Source: Trema orientale (Eukaryota; Streptophyta; Magnoliopsida; Rosales; Cannabaceae). From it: a stretch of DNA of 64,000 nucleotides. Positions 1 to 10,408 of the stretch are shown here, one piece after another (positions within the stretch are counted from its first letter, which is position 1; each line of letters starts with the position of its first letter). Under the pieces are notes generated by a model, which worked only from the letters and a program-made list of their open reading frames with translations, was not told the DNA's origin and did not search any database. Location of the stretch: the NCBI GenBank assembly GCA_002914845.1, contig JXTC01000413.1:186503-250502 (forward strand), in the 5' to 3' direction. A program made the translations under genes and the position numbers.

Positions 1-2485
1 AAAACTGAAGAGTAACGACAGTAAGTGATTGAGTTCAGTAGTTCCTCATATAAAATTATTGACTCTAGAAATATATTAATATGGAGAAAATAAAATTGTT
101 TCAAACACCGACAGAACTAACTAGAAGTGCCCCTTATTAATATGATTATATCTCGATAGGACACGTATTTCTATTATTATGAAATTCATAAACGAAGTAG
201 TCAGTCCTATTTCTAATAAGAATAGTTAACAATTGAATCCAATTTTTCCCTTTATTTTCATATTTGTAAGAGTGCGAAAAGAAGGCCTAACTCTAAGTTA
301 TTCAAGAAAAGTGGCTTTGAGTTTCTCTATCCTTTGCCTTAGTATTAGTCAATTCTATTTTTCGATGAGGGACAAGGGAAGGGATATAACTTAGTATTAG
401 AGTGTCACCTTGATGTGGTGGAAGTCATCAGTCCGAGCCTTTAATATACATATATATATTGTTCGGGGTCGGAGTTGTGCTCTTGATTAATTAGTGTGAC
501 CTGTACTTAATTAAAACAAGACAGAGGAAAATTGGGATTATGATTAGATTGCAAAGAGTGCACAGGTGTAAGAACTATCACAACACTGTCTACGTGTCGA
601 AGTCCTGATGGGCGGTCGATGACACTTCCCACAGCGTCCTTGCCACGTTAGCGGTTGCAGGGATAATGTGCTTACGATATAATAATAATAATATAATAAT
701 GCGATAATAATAAAGGAATCTAGTTGACGGAGGCGAATAAACCGACCATAGTGTCAATTAGAAATTAGCAGTAGAAATAAAGTGTAGAAAAATAAATAGT
801 TAGAAACTGACGAAGGCGATACCGTCCATATGCCATTTTTAGTTAATTAGAGGTGTTAGAATTATGAGGCGGTAAGTCTAGCCATATTATTAGAAATAAT
901 AATAAATAACTAAAATTAAAGTGCTGAAATTTAAATAAAGCAATGTGACCAGTTACGAGAGAAAACAACACAGATTACTAAATAAATGCACTCAATAATT
1001 AAAAAAAGAGCAAAGTAACCGATTGCACTTAAGGCAGCAATACAGATTACTTCACAGGAAATGGGAAGCGCAGTAATTGATTGCACTTAGAGCAGCAATA
1101 CGAATTACCCGCCAAGATAGAGATACAAGACATATATATATAAATATAAAGAGCACGAAACCTCGAACTTGTGCTACAAATCAAGCACGAGATTGTGGAT
1201 GGTAGCTCGGTACCCAAAGATCACTAAAGTACACAAGTCAGAAATTGATGGTGGTGGCGTTGATAAAGAAAAATGAGGCTTTTAAGCTTCGGGTGAAGAT
1301 GAAGAACATGAGAGGGAAAGAGAGCAAGAGAGAGAGAGAGAGAGAGAACGGTTGAGAGAAGAATTAAAGAGAGAAAATGAGAGTTTGTATTAATGAGGTT
1401 GAAAGATTGTTCTTCTAAGAGTACCCTTCTATTTATAGGCAAAAATTGCCTTGTAAGACAAGATTTCTTAGGCCCTAAGTAATGTCAAAATCTTATTGGC
1501 TAAGTTTGCTTAATGTACAAGAGGATAGAAATCTTAGCCTCTAAGTTAGACACTTCCAGAAGTTTCTAAAAGCGTGGGGCAGCTTGTACACGTAGAGGGC
1601 CCTTTCAAAATGGTGTGTAGTTTGGGCTTGAGTGACGTGTAGTTTAGGTCAATAATTTTTGTGCTTAATTAGCACTAATCTATATCTTAGGATTAATCCT
1701 AAAAATTAGGAAAATCCCAAAATATTAAGTCCCCTGAGCTATATCGGATGTGATCATTCGCTAGAGCTCATCATGCTCGACCTTGATTTGTCTTGAATCT
1801 GATAACTAAAGAAGCTTGCTGATGGTTTCTCCAAACACGTTTTCCAGCCTAAAAGAAGATTTTATGCGAATTGCAGGCAAACCCGAAAAGTGTAAGGCTC
1901 TAGTCAAGATTCAAATAGTCATGCTGGAACATTTCTATTAGACTGACCCAACCCAAACAACGCCTCATTAAAACCTTAGTAGAGCAAAACCCAGTGGGAA
2001 AAATCTCTAGAAAGGAAAAAAAGTATGTTGCATGTGAGTAACACTTTGGAGATGAGCTTGAGTATTATTTATGTGAAACTTCAATAATTATATTCAGCTT
2101 GCTTGCCAATAATAATTCTTTGTAGGGGCTTGTGATGCTATTGAGAATAGTTCTTCAGAAGAAAATTTACTGTTTCCAAATTATTGTGAGCATCTCGTAT
2201 AAATAAATTATGAGGAAGAAATTTTCTTTCCTTGCAAAATTGAGAGATTAGTCCAATATAAAGAATAAATTCTCACATATATATAAGAGAAATATAAATA
2301 ATTATCAGGGATAAGAATAAGATAAATAGAAGCTGATGAGAGTTTCTATATAATATTAGTCTCTAATATTTGGACAAAATCAACAACACTTTTAGATTGT
2401 ACAAGAGATACTTCTTTTTGGACTAAAGCGGGCACATATACCCAATGTTAAATAAGTAAAATTATATTTTAAAAAAAAATGAATA
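1..2485. other. Unidentified repeat-derived DNA, no coding gene seen
   Basis: No open frame of gene quality is visible on either strand. The stretch contains short internal duplications: positions 1016-1051 and 1073-1108 both read roughly GATTGCACTTA-AGCAGCAATAC. A GA-repeat lies at 1328-1347 and a TATA region faces the minus strand at 1431-1438. Around 1960-2010 the words CGCCTCATTAAAACCTT and AAACCCAGTGGGAAAA occur; I recall such words from dispersed plant repeats. This suggests remnants of one or more transposable elements, but the class cannot be settled by eye. Confidence 0.4.
1431..1438 (-). promoter_or_regulatory. TATA box inside repeat DNA, minus strand
   Basis: On the minus strand this reads CTATAAAT within GCCTATAAATAGAAGG. 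It is followed about 60-120 bases downstream by a pyrimidine-rich CTCTCT tract, as in a plant core promoter and 5' leader. No long frame follows. The setting suggests an LTR-like promoter relic, but no terminal repeat pair was found, so this is inference. Confidence 0.3.
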
Positions 2486-2976
2486 ACACGTGAATATGGC
2501 CACCGTAAAAAGTGAGCATAAACGACGCATGACACGTAAATGTAGCCACTTCAGAGAGCGAGCACAAGCAACGTGTAATGAGCGTAAAGGACACGTGAAT
2601 GTGGCCACTGCAGAAAGCGAGCACAAACGACGTGTAATAGATAATGCGTGAATGTGGCCACTGTAACAAGTGAGCACAAGCGACGTACATAAGAAGTGAG
2701 TATAAACGACACGTGAATGTGGCCACTCTAAGAAGTGAGTACAAACGACATGTGAGTATGGCCACTATAATTAAATTGTGATTATGGCCACTAAAAAGAG
2801 CAAGCACAAACGACATATGAGTATAGCCACCTTAGAGACCGAGTACAAACGACATGTGAATGCAGCCACTATATATTAAGAGCGAGTGCAAACGACATGT
2901 GAGTACAACTGTGAAATAATGGTGAGTATAAGCAACATGTGAGGATGGCTGCATTAAGGAGCGAGCATAATCGACA
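2486..2976. repeat. Degenerate minisatellite with GTGGCCACT core and CACGTG boxes
   Basis: At least nine diverged units repeat the core (G/A)TGGCCACT, at about 2497, 2545, 2601, 2654, 2719, 2758, 2786, 2825 and 2864. Cores are 28 to 65 bases apart and separated by words such as GAAGTGAGTACAAACGACA. Several units carry ACACGTGA, which contains the G-box hexamer CACGTG. Frames across it are repeat translations, not genes. Confidence 0.8.
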
Positions 2977-3169
2977 TTATTGTATCTGTATGTAGACAAT
3001 CAATTTGGAAGCATATGAATGTACATTTTGTCTTGATTATAAAAATATACATATTTTTATATTAAGGTAAGGCTTTACCAAAATTGATTGAAACCAACTA
3101 TTTATTGAAACATAAATATTTTACAACCAACAATCCCCAATGAAAGGGATGTTTATAGAGTTATAACAG

Positions 3170-3560
3170 TTGATATTAAAAAAAAAACTAACCGGGCCCG
3201 GAAACCAAGGGAATAATAAAAGGGGCCCAAAACGGCCCAATCCCCGTTGAAAAAATCCGAAACTGAAAAAATAACAACAAAGAAAATTCCCGAATAAAGA
3301 TGGTCAAAAGGTAAAACCTCAACAAATAACCCAAAAAGGGGGCCGAAAATTAATTAAACCCCTCCAAGAATAAGAAAAAGGGTAATTTCCGCCCCTTGGT
3401 GGTGGTGGCCCAAAAAAAATTTCCCCCCTTGAACCTTTTCAAGAGAAAATTTTCCAAAATTAAAAAAAAAAAAAAGGGTAAAACCAAAATTTAAAAAGCC
3501 TTCGGCCAAACAAAAAAAATGAAAAAGAAAAAAAAAAAAGTATCCCAAGTTATGCACTCC
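3170..3560. other. Homopolymer-rich anomalous stretch
   Basis: Nearly every base here sits in a run of two to seven identical bases, for example GGGCCCGGAAACCAAGGG, AAAAGGGGCCCAAAACGGCC and AATTTCCCCCC. The texture differs from both flanks. It looks like a low-quality or homopolymer-inflated consensus rather than a biological repeat, though an unusual repeat cannot be ruled out. Confidence 0.5.
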
Positions 3561-3584
3561 AAATGCATGAAACTTAAGTTACGT

Positions 3585-5456
3585 TGTAAAAACCCGGATT
3601 TTAAGATACTAAATTAGGAATTTTACCAATTTATGGATTAAATAATAGAGGGATTTAATTACAAAATTTCTTTGGAATTAGGGACTAAATTGTAATTTTT
3701 TAGGACGAGATTGAAAGATTTTTAAAAAATGAGGGACTATTGTGCAATTTTTAAAAAAATTACACTGTCCATTACTGTAGGCCTACGTGGACCACCTCAT
3801 TTTCCATCTTCTTTTTCTCTTTCCTGCTCGCGACCTCTCTCTGCCCTCTCTTCCTCGTCGAGCCACCGAAGGACTGAGACCCAGCCGAAGCTCGCCGCCG
3901 GCCCTCGTTGCGCCCTGCCACCAACCAGCGAAGCCTCCCCGCATTGCCATGAGCTCGTCGCCGACCTGTTAGAGCCGCTGGAGTGTCGCGTCATCACTGA
4001 ACTTTGATTTTCAGGCGTCGTTTCGGCCTTTTCAGGTCGTGTTCTTGGGTTTGTATCGTCGAGAGGAATCTCCAGATACCTATCCCGTGACTTCATTTTG
4101 TTTGGTTTGAAAATTATCATTTTTGAGTTATTTGAGCTTAAGTTTGACTTTTTTATTAGACCGTTGGATTGTGTTTTTGATGTCATTTTTGGAATGTACT
4201 CGAAAAATGGAGAAGATTGATATATATATATATAAATATTGACTAGTTTTGGTGACCAGCACGAAAAACAAAACTAGACGGCTAAGATTTATCTCATTTT
4301 GCGTGCTACCAGTTTAGTTTCAACCCGGACTTGAATTGGATGAATTATATATCTAAACTAGCTATTTTGGATATTAGGAATTCAGTGAAGAGTTTTGTTT
4401 GTGGATTTGAAGCTCCGTTAAGAAGTTAGTTTTTCACAAGAGAGCGATCGAAGCCTTGAGGATCCAATAATATGGTGTCGCTATTCTACTGAGGTAGGGA
4501 TTCGGATACCTCTGTTTTATATCTTTTTTTATTAAAACTTACTTTATTTAACATATGATTACAAACATTTTCGATAATCATGATGGAATTTGATTATATA
4601 GTATATATTGTATTACTCTGGGACTTTTCTGAGTGCAGTTTATTTTTGGATATATCAAAAATAGGGCCCTTATGCTGTCCGTTTTTCTATAAAACCTAAT
4701 ATGCTTATTTTATTGAAAAACTAGAGCATGATTGTTTCACACTTCAGTTCTATATTGTACATGTTATAGGATTATACATGAGCACCATGTTAGCATCGTG
4801 TGTTTAAGTATAACGTTACGTGCCCCACTGTCAATATCGAGTCCGTAAAACCGCACAGGGTTTGTTTTCTCTAATTACCTCCCTATTTGGCAGGCGCAGG
4901 CAATTCGGTTGCCCCTCGAGGTTTGGTAGGTGAGACATGGGTGTCTCCTCCGGGTATAGGCTTAGGTGTCAGGCAGGTTGTTCGGTACACTTAGTGCCAC
5001 CATCCAGGGTTTCCACAGATGAGAGGATGAGAGCTCATGGATATGGGTTGATTTATGTCATGTGCGTATGAATTGAATGGTTTTGATTATATTGTTTTGC
5101 ATATACATATGGAATGTTGGTTTTGGATTATTATATACGTATATTTTAGACTAAACTAACTATGCAGGAACTTTCCATCACTAAAATATTTTCAAACGAG
5201 ATAACTACTTTCCTACTGGGCATTTTATGCTCACTCTCTACATTTGGTTATATTTTTCGGTTATTATTCGATCTATATATTTAATGGTGTATACAAACTG
5301 TAAAAGAGGTTCACGGGATGAAATTCTAAATATTTTTATTTAATTGGACTGCTTTACAAAATCGAAATTTTTAAGGCTTTTTTAAAATAAATCAAGGAAT
5401 TTCCCGTCTTAGTGAAATTCTTCTTCTGCCAATAGCCCAAATTTTGGGTCGTGACA
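3585..5456. mobile_element. Solo LTR, Ty3/gypsy type
   Basis: The element begins TGTAAAAACCCGGA and ends GGGTCGTGACA, so it has the TG...CA ends of an LTR. It is flanked on both sides by the identical 5-bp word TACGT (3580-3584 and 5457-5461), the target duplication expected of LTR-element integration. Its 1872-bp length, the GC-rich leader-like part near 3790-3960 and the GGGCATTTTATGCTCACTCT segment late in the LTR resemble long plant Ty3/gypsy (chromovirus, Tekay/Del-like) LTRs. No internal gag-pol region or second LTR is present, so it reads as a fossil left by LTR-LTR recombination. The intact target duplication suggests moderate age. Confidence 0.75.
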
Positions 5457-7095
5457 TACGTAATACTGCACATTGATATTTAGCACACTATGGTCAACTA
5501 GTTTAATTAAATACCAAATCAATCCATTAAGCAAACATTAATTCTTTAGTAACTAATATATCTATACTATCCGACCCAGTCTTCAAGCTTAAAATTTAAG
5601 AACTAGTCATATATATGGTAATTAAACTAAAGTTTTAGCATGGATTAAATATTAGTCAACCAGCCAACTTTACAACTTCTTCCTATATGTATACCAATTG
5701 GCTGTTTTAAACCCTTGAAAGGCAGCATGAGTAAAAGTAATTTGCTCCAAATATTGCTTGATATCTCACAAGATTAAAAGATACGATTTTTGCCGCATGT
5801 ATCTATTCAAAACTTCATAAAATTGAGTTACTTGATGAGTTACTTATCAGAGGCAAGAGTTCATAAAATTGGCCATGGTTCATGCACATACATGAGAAAG
5901 TTCGAAACTCAAGTCTAGTATATATTTGACCGCCAATCGGACTTGAATATATATAGGCCGAATAACATATTAATGGTAGGAAGCAAATACGGGCGATTCG
6001 AACGTGGAATCATCTTCAACCTCAAGTCGTGCCTCGGCCTTAGACCGGCAGATGGGCCGCCTTTCAGTGGTAGACCGGTAGATGATGATCAACTGTCTGA
6101 TCATATCTTAAGCTTGAGAGTTTCAAAAACTACGTAACGTCAATAAAAAGGGATCACAATTGGTACAACATAAGGTACAAATCCACTCATCCAAATTAAT
6201 AAATTAATCTGTTTTCTTATATAAATTTGTTTGGTACTAATTTGTATTTTATTCTTTTGTTTACTCAAATAAAACGAATGGAAAAAGATTATTTTAGCCA
6301 ATTGAGAAGCTCTATATATTTATTCTAAAAAAAAAAAGAAAAAAGAAGCTCTATATATTAAACGGTGATGTTATGTTATTATACTTATTAGTTCGTTTCC
6401 AAATTAACCTTTAAAAAAAAAAATATTTCAGGATGTAGTGCTTTCTTTTTCCTTAATTTCCGTTGCTTTGTAGTGCTAAATTTTTATTGCTTTGGACCCA
6501 TGTGAAGTCGGAGTTATCTTTATCTTTATGCATTTTGCTAAATCTGATCTGCTGTGACTCGGTTCCAACATGGCAGCCCGGTTCCGAAGTTATCCAACCA
6601 AAATTTAAGTTTTTTCTTTTTATATATATATATAATTATTCTTGGTTAATCATTTGAATTAATGTTTCATTGCTATAACGGGGAAAAATAATAAAGGTAA
6701 GAATTATGGGTATGAATGACCTTCCCAAAGATTTATCTACATTAAAATAAAAACGTAGAACATTCCAGTTTATGGATTCATTTAGCAGCCCTTAGGAGTA
6801 GGAACAGTAGCGAGCCCGTTTTACCACGGGCTTATTAGACTGTGAGGCCCGTACACTAATAAAGGATATTTGAATTTGGGACAGAAAATTTACACATTCG
6901 ATTCTCGGTTCCAAGCCCGGCCCAATTTGATCTTTCTTTTAGCTCACTCGAAAAGGTAAGAAATACAGAACACAAAACATTGATTGTAGATGACCGAGCG
7001 ACATGTATATAGCTAGGCAATACAAGTCACAAGAGATAGCATGCCTATGCCATTTGTAGGCATGAAAGCGAAAAGCATAAACATGTGTTAAGCAC

Positions 7096-7172
7096 AGTCA
7101 AGAAAGGTGATAATTAGTCTTTATGTGGTGCTTAAACCAGTGCTTAATGCATAATTATCACCTTTCTTGACT
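7096..7172. other. Perfect 21-bp inverted repeat with 35-nt loop
   Basis: Positions 7096-7116 (start AGTCAAGAAAGG) and 7152-7172 (end CCTTTCTTGACT) are exact reverse complements over 21 bases and flank a 35-base loop. A second short complement, TTAAGCAC near 7088-7095 against GTGCTTAA in the loop, could form an alternative fold. The arm length equals that of a plant small RNA, but the stem does not extend past 21 bp, which is short for a MIRNA precursor. It could instead be the core of a decayed inverted-repeat element. Confidence 0.5.
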
Positions 7173-7474
7173 TTCTCCATTAATGGAGTTTTGCCTGATC
7201 TCCATCGAATATACAAATATGGAACTTCACTTGATTGGCTACTATCCCTCACCCTCTTCTACATGCTGCAACACAAGTATCGTTTTAAAAACTGTTAAAA
7301 GGACATGGGTAGTTGTCTAATAATAACACATATTAATTTTATTGTTATTTTATAATATCATGGGATAGTATGAACATTTAGATGTCATTTAAAAAATTAC
7401 TTCCCGAAATCACTAAAACCAAATGGAACTACTCAAATGTTACTATATATACACATATACATATACATATATAT

Positions 7475-7714
7475 AGGCCACAATCTAGTAGGTATTTTTT
7501 TATCTATTTATAGGTATTTTTTAGCCGTTGGTATTTAACGGTTACTATAATTTGAGTAATTAAAAAATAATAAAAATAAATACTTATTATTTAATATTCT
7601 TTCTCTCTACTTTTTACCATAAAAAAATGTATGTGATAAATTTTAATTAAGCAAAACAATCCCTATAGATTAGAGAAAAAAAAAAAAAAAAAGCATACTG
7701 AATTGGTGCACTAT
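7475..7714. mobile_element. Small TIR element (MITE), AGTAGGTATTT family, copy 1
   Basis: The left end reads TATAGGCCACAATCTAGTAGG and the right end CATACTGAATTGGTGCACTATA, imperfect inverted copies of each other next to (TA)n. The interior has two AGGTATTTTT words and AGCCGTTGG...CAACGG-like inverted parts, shared with the copies near 14.9, 15.1 and 19.5 kb. It has no coding capacity. Confidence 0.55.
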
Positions 7715-9659
7715 ATATATAGAATATTGTAGTAACATTCCTCTCTTGCCTTTTAGCTAGTCCTCTTGCCAAATTTGCTTTTGAATCCTGCACGTTCAGA
7801 ACTACATAATGTATTATAAGCTAGCTAGTAAGGAACTTCATATTTAACGTTACAATCATTCACTATTTTAGGGTTTTCTTATCAAACATGAAACATAGTT
7901 ATTTTAGAGTAATATATATATATATATATATTTGAAGACTTATGCGCATAATGACTACCAATAAATATCATATGATATTTATAATCATATTAAAATCAAG
8001 TAATACATAAGCATGGTAGATGCTTATTAAGTAATTAGAAAGGTTGAGGAGTTCACTTCCCTTCTATTCAAACCTGCAATTACTTGGCTCATTTTGTTTC
8101 AAGTGTTTGATCTATGTAATTCTTAGATAATACTAATTTCCTTGCTCGTCTTTTCTCTCATTTTCTCTATCGAATCCAAGTTAAATTATGAATCCAGTAT
8201 TCTTTTTCCTTTTTTTTTTTGAAGCAAAAACTAATTTAGGAGAGAAGTATCTGGAATCCCAATTAAATTGGCACCTATTATCATCTGTTCAACAATCCTT
8301 AGTCCCATCACCTCAGTATTGTAAATATGTCAATTTTAATATATATATATATATATATATATTGTCCCCTTTTGATCTATAATTTGCATAAGTTAGAAAA
8401 ACGAACTCCTAATCTAAGAGGAAGATTTTGACATTGATGATAAGAAATTAAATAGAGTTTGTCAAAAATGTAATGAACTTAATTTTTTCTACCTTACAAC
8501 TAGATAATATATACCCTTGAATTTGTGTACATATAATACAACTTAGCCTACGACCGTTGCATGACTAATGGGGCCCCAAACAAAAAGGAAGGTGAAGAGT
8601 CAGCATCCATCTTTGACATTCCATAGTATCTTATCCCGCTGTTGGGAGTAGTACCACTTCTAAGTTGAGAATGATGACACGTCTACAAAGGCTAAGGTGG
8701 GCCATAACTTCATTTCGACAATCACTAATTCTAATGACAAGAAAGTAATCTTATAATATTTATTATATGGCATACTTTGATCAATTCCGAAAAAATACAT
8801 ATATAGTAAAACCTACTACACTAACGTCCTCATTATTATATTGACTAAGTCTCCCAACTTGCTTGCTTTTCTTCACCAAACCAAAGGTGTTATTTGCTTT
8901 TGAAACCCAAACCGAACTGAACCTCGACAATCTTAAACGTTGAGCAGCCGGAAAAATAAAGAGTCATACGTACGTCTTTTTATTCCATTTTAGCTTATAT
9001 ACATATGTATATATGTCTAGGAATCCGATTGTGTTCAAGTTAAGAAGTTTCCAAAGAGAGAGATGGGCCGTTTGAACGTACTAAATCTTGCCCTAGATAA
9101 GAATATATAATATGACAAAAACCCTTTGAGGTGAGATTTTGCACTTTTCCAGGATTTGAGAGCAGGGATTTTTTTTTTTTTTAAAAAATTCTTTTTAGTC
9201 GAATCAACCCAATTACCAGTGAAAAATTTTGGGAGACAATAAAAAAGCATATAAGGAAAGAATATTGAAAAGGATAAAAACAAAAGAGAAAGGTTTAGTT
9301 ATTCTAACATATAATATTGACCAGTTTCCAATATAGAAAGTACTGTACATATGATTAAACACAAAAGAAACAAAGCCACAAAAAGTGGGGAGAAAAAAAA
9401 AAAGAAGAAAAATCTGAGAAGAGCAACCGGCATGGGAAAAACAAAAAAAAAACGAAAAAAAAAAAGAAAAAAAACAATCCACCCATATACTATAGCTCGC
9501 ACTGATGTGGTTATCTTGCATTCTAAGTTTCGTGACACTCCCTTAATTATATATTACATTCCCCACATTAAGGGTTACCATTCATTTTATTTCTTAAGTT
9601 TTAATCTCTAAAATTATAAATAATAGTATATATAGGGTGATATCATATAATATATGACA

Positions 9660-10289
9660 TTACTGAAATTTCCAAAGGTTTTGGTCTCCCGCATTTTCAA
9701 ATTCATGATCAGCGTCACCAGCAATGTCCAAGCGAGGGGGACTAAGAAGCATTCCTTCAGCCATATTCACTAAGACATTAGGCATATCAAAGATAAGATC
9801 CTCATCAACATATTCACCATAATTAGCTGATCCTGATCTCTCCGGAGCTAGTACAATATCTTGTCCCTGACTGCCCCCACCAATCCTGCCTCCCGGCGAA
9901 TTACTACCCTCTTTAACCGCCCCTGCCCCCATCGCAGCAGCAGCTGCCCCAATAGCGGCTGCCGCCGAGGCTGCAGCCGCCTGGATATCACGCGGCGAAG
10001 TGGAGGCGGGAACCGGCAAGGAAGAGGCAGAATTAGGGAAGTTGATCTCGGCATCTTGGCCCTTGAGGGCCAGCGCCGCAACATCATAAGCAACCGCAGC
10101 CATTTCCGGTGTAGGGAATGTGCCTAGCCAGATTCTATTAGGCTTTCTCGGCTCCCGAATCTCCGAAACCCATTTGCCACTGCTCCGGCGCCTCACCCCT
10201 CTGTAGCTCCGGCCTCCTCCGGACGAGACCGAAGAAGCATTAGTAGTAGTACTACTAATGCTGCTTGAGCCGCTGTTGGAGTAATGCAT
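9660..10289 (-). CDS. DREB-type AP2/ERF transcription factor (A-4-like, HARDY/ERF024-027 group)
   Basis: Intronless frame of 209 residues. One AP2/ERF DNA-binding domain spans about residues 29-86 ([20 protein letters not shown]...INFP). Val41 and Glu46 match the V14/E19 pair typical of DREB rather than ERF proteins, which usually bind DRE/CRT (A/GCCGAC) elements. The text [20 protein letters not shown] with [11 protein letters not shown] is closest, from memory, to Arabidopsis HARDY/ERF024 and ERF025-027. A Ser/Thr/Gly-rich N-terminus precedes the domain and an Ala-rich tract (about 104-120) follows it. An acidic C-terminal motif (163-186, [19 protein letters not shown]) and a terminal LWKF, typical of the group, probably form the activation region. 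The start is the first in-frame ATG before the domain. It stands alone, with more than 4 kb free on each side. An upstream CArG box and an overlapping upstream ORF may affect its control. Confidence 0.93.
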   Translation of the reverse strand: MHYSNSGSSSISSTTTNASSVSSGGGRSYRGVRRRSSGKWVSEIREPRKPNRIWLGTFPTPEMAAVAYDVAALALKGQDAEINFPNSASSLPVPASTSPRDIQAAAASAAAAIGAAAAAMGAGAVKEGSNSPGGRIGGGSQGQDIVLAPERSGSANYGEYVDEDLIFDMPNVLVNMAEGMLLSPPRLDIAGDADHEFENAGDQNLWKFQ

Positions 10290-10402
10290 GGTAAAGTGTT
10301 GTAATAAGTGTTAACAATACTAGTAGTAGTATTAGGTTTTTCAAAAATTAGGGTTGAGAGATGGCGATGATGAGATTGCAGCTGGAGATCGGGAGAAGCC
10401 AT
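10193..10402 (-). other. Upstream ORF overlapping the DREB start codon out of frame
   Basis: An ATG 113 bases upstream of the DREB start opens a 69-codon frame that ends inside the DREB coding region, overlapping it by 97 bases in another frame. If transcription starts further upstream, for example from TATATAATGG near 10.70 kb, this ORF would be met first and would lower translation of the main frame. The peptide matches nothing I know. The transcription start is unknown, so this is only a candidate regulatory uORF. Confidence 0.35.
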
Positions 10403-10408
10403 TTATGG
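10399..10408 (-). promoter_or_regulatory. Perfect CArG box CCATAAATGG
   Basis: The ten bases fit CC(A/T)6GG exactly, the binding consensus of MADS-domain factors, about 110 bases upstream of the DREB start codon. The upstream ORF's ATG lies inside this box. One match is weak evidence alone because such boxes also arise by chance in AT-rich DNA. Confidence 0.4.

Larger units (their letters stand above)
5462..9659. other. Intergenic DNA between solo LTR and DREB gene
   Basis: AT-rich DNA with (TA)n tracts (about 7911-7930 and 8341-8361) and poly-A/T runs. It holds a perfect 21-bp hairpin and one MITE, listed separately. Frames of 60-100 codons here are short, low-complexity and without recognisable domains; I found no gene. 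Confidence 0.6.

Noticed and set aside
2462-2816. Cys/His-rich frames resembling a repeat protein
   Set aside because: They are translations of the GTGGCCACT minisatellite, with inconsistent unit length.
3729-4186. Open frames of 92-129 codons with Ser/Arg-rich translations
   Set aside because: They lie in the GC-rich leader-like part of the solo LTR and match no protein family.
9351-9611. Lys-rich 86-codon frame
   Set aside because: Produced by poly-A tracts; no domain and no matching gene structure.
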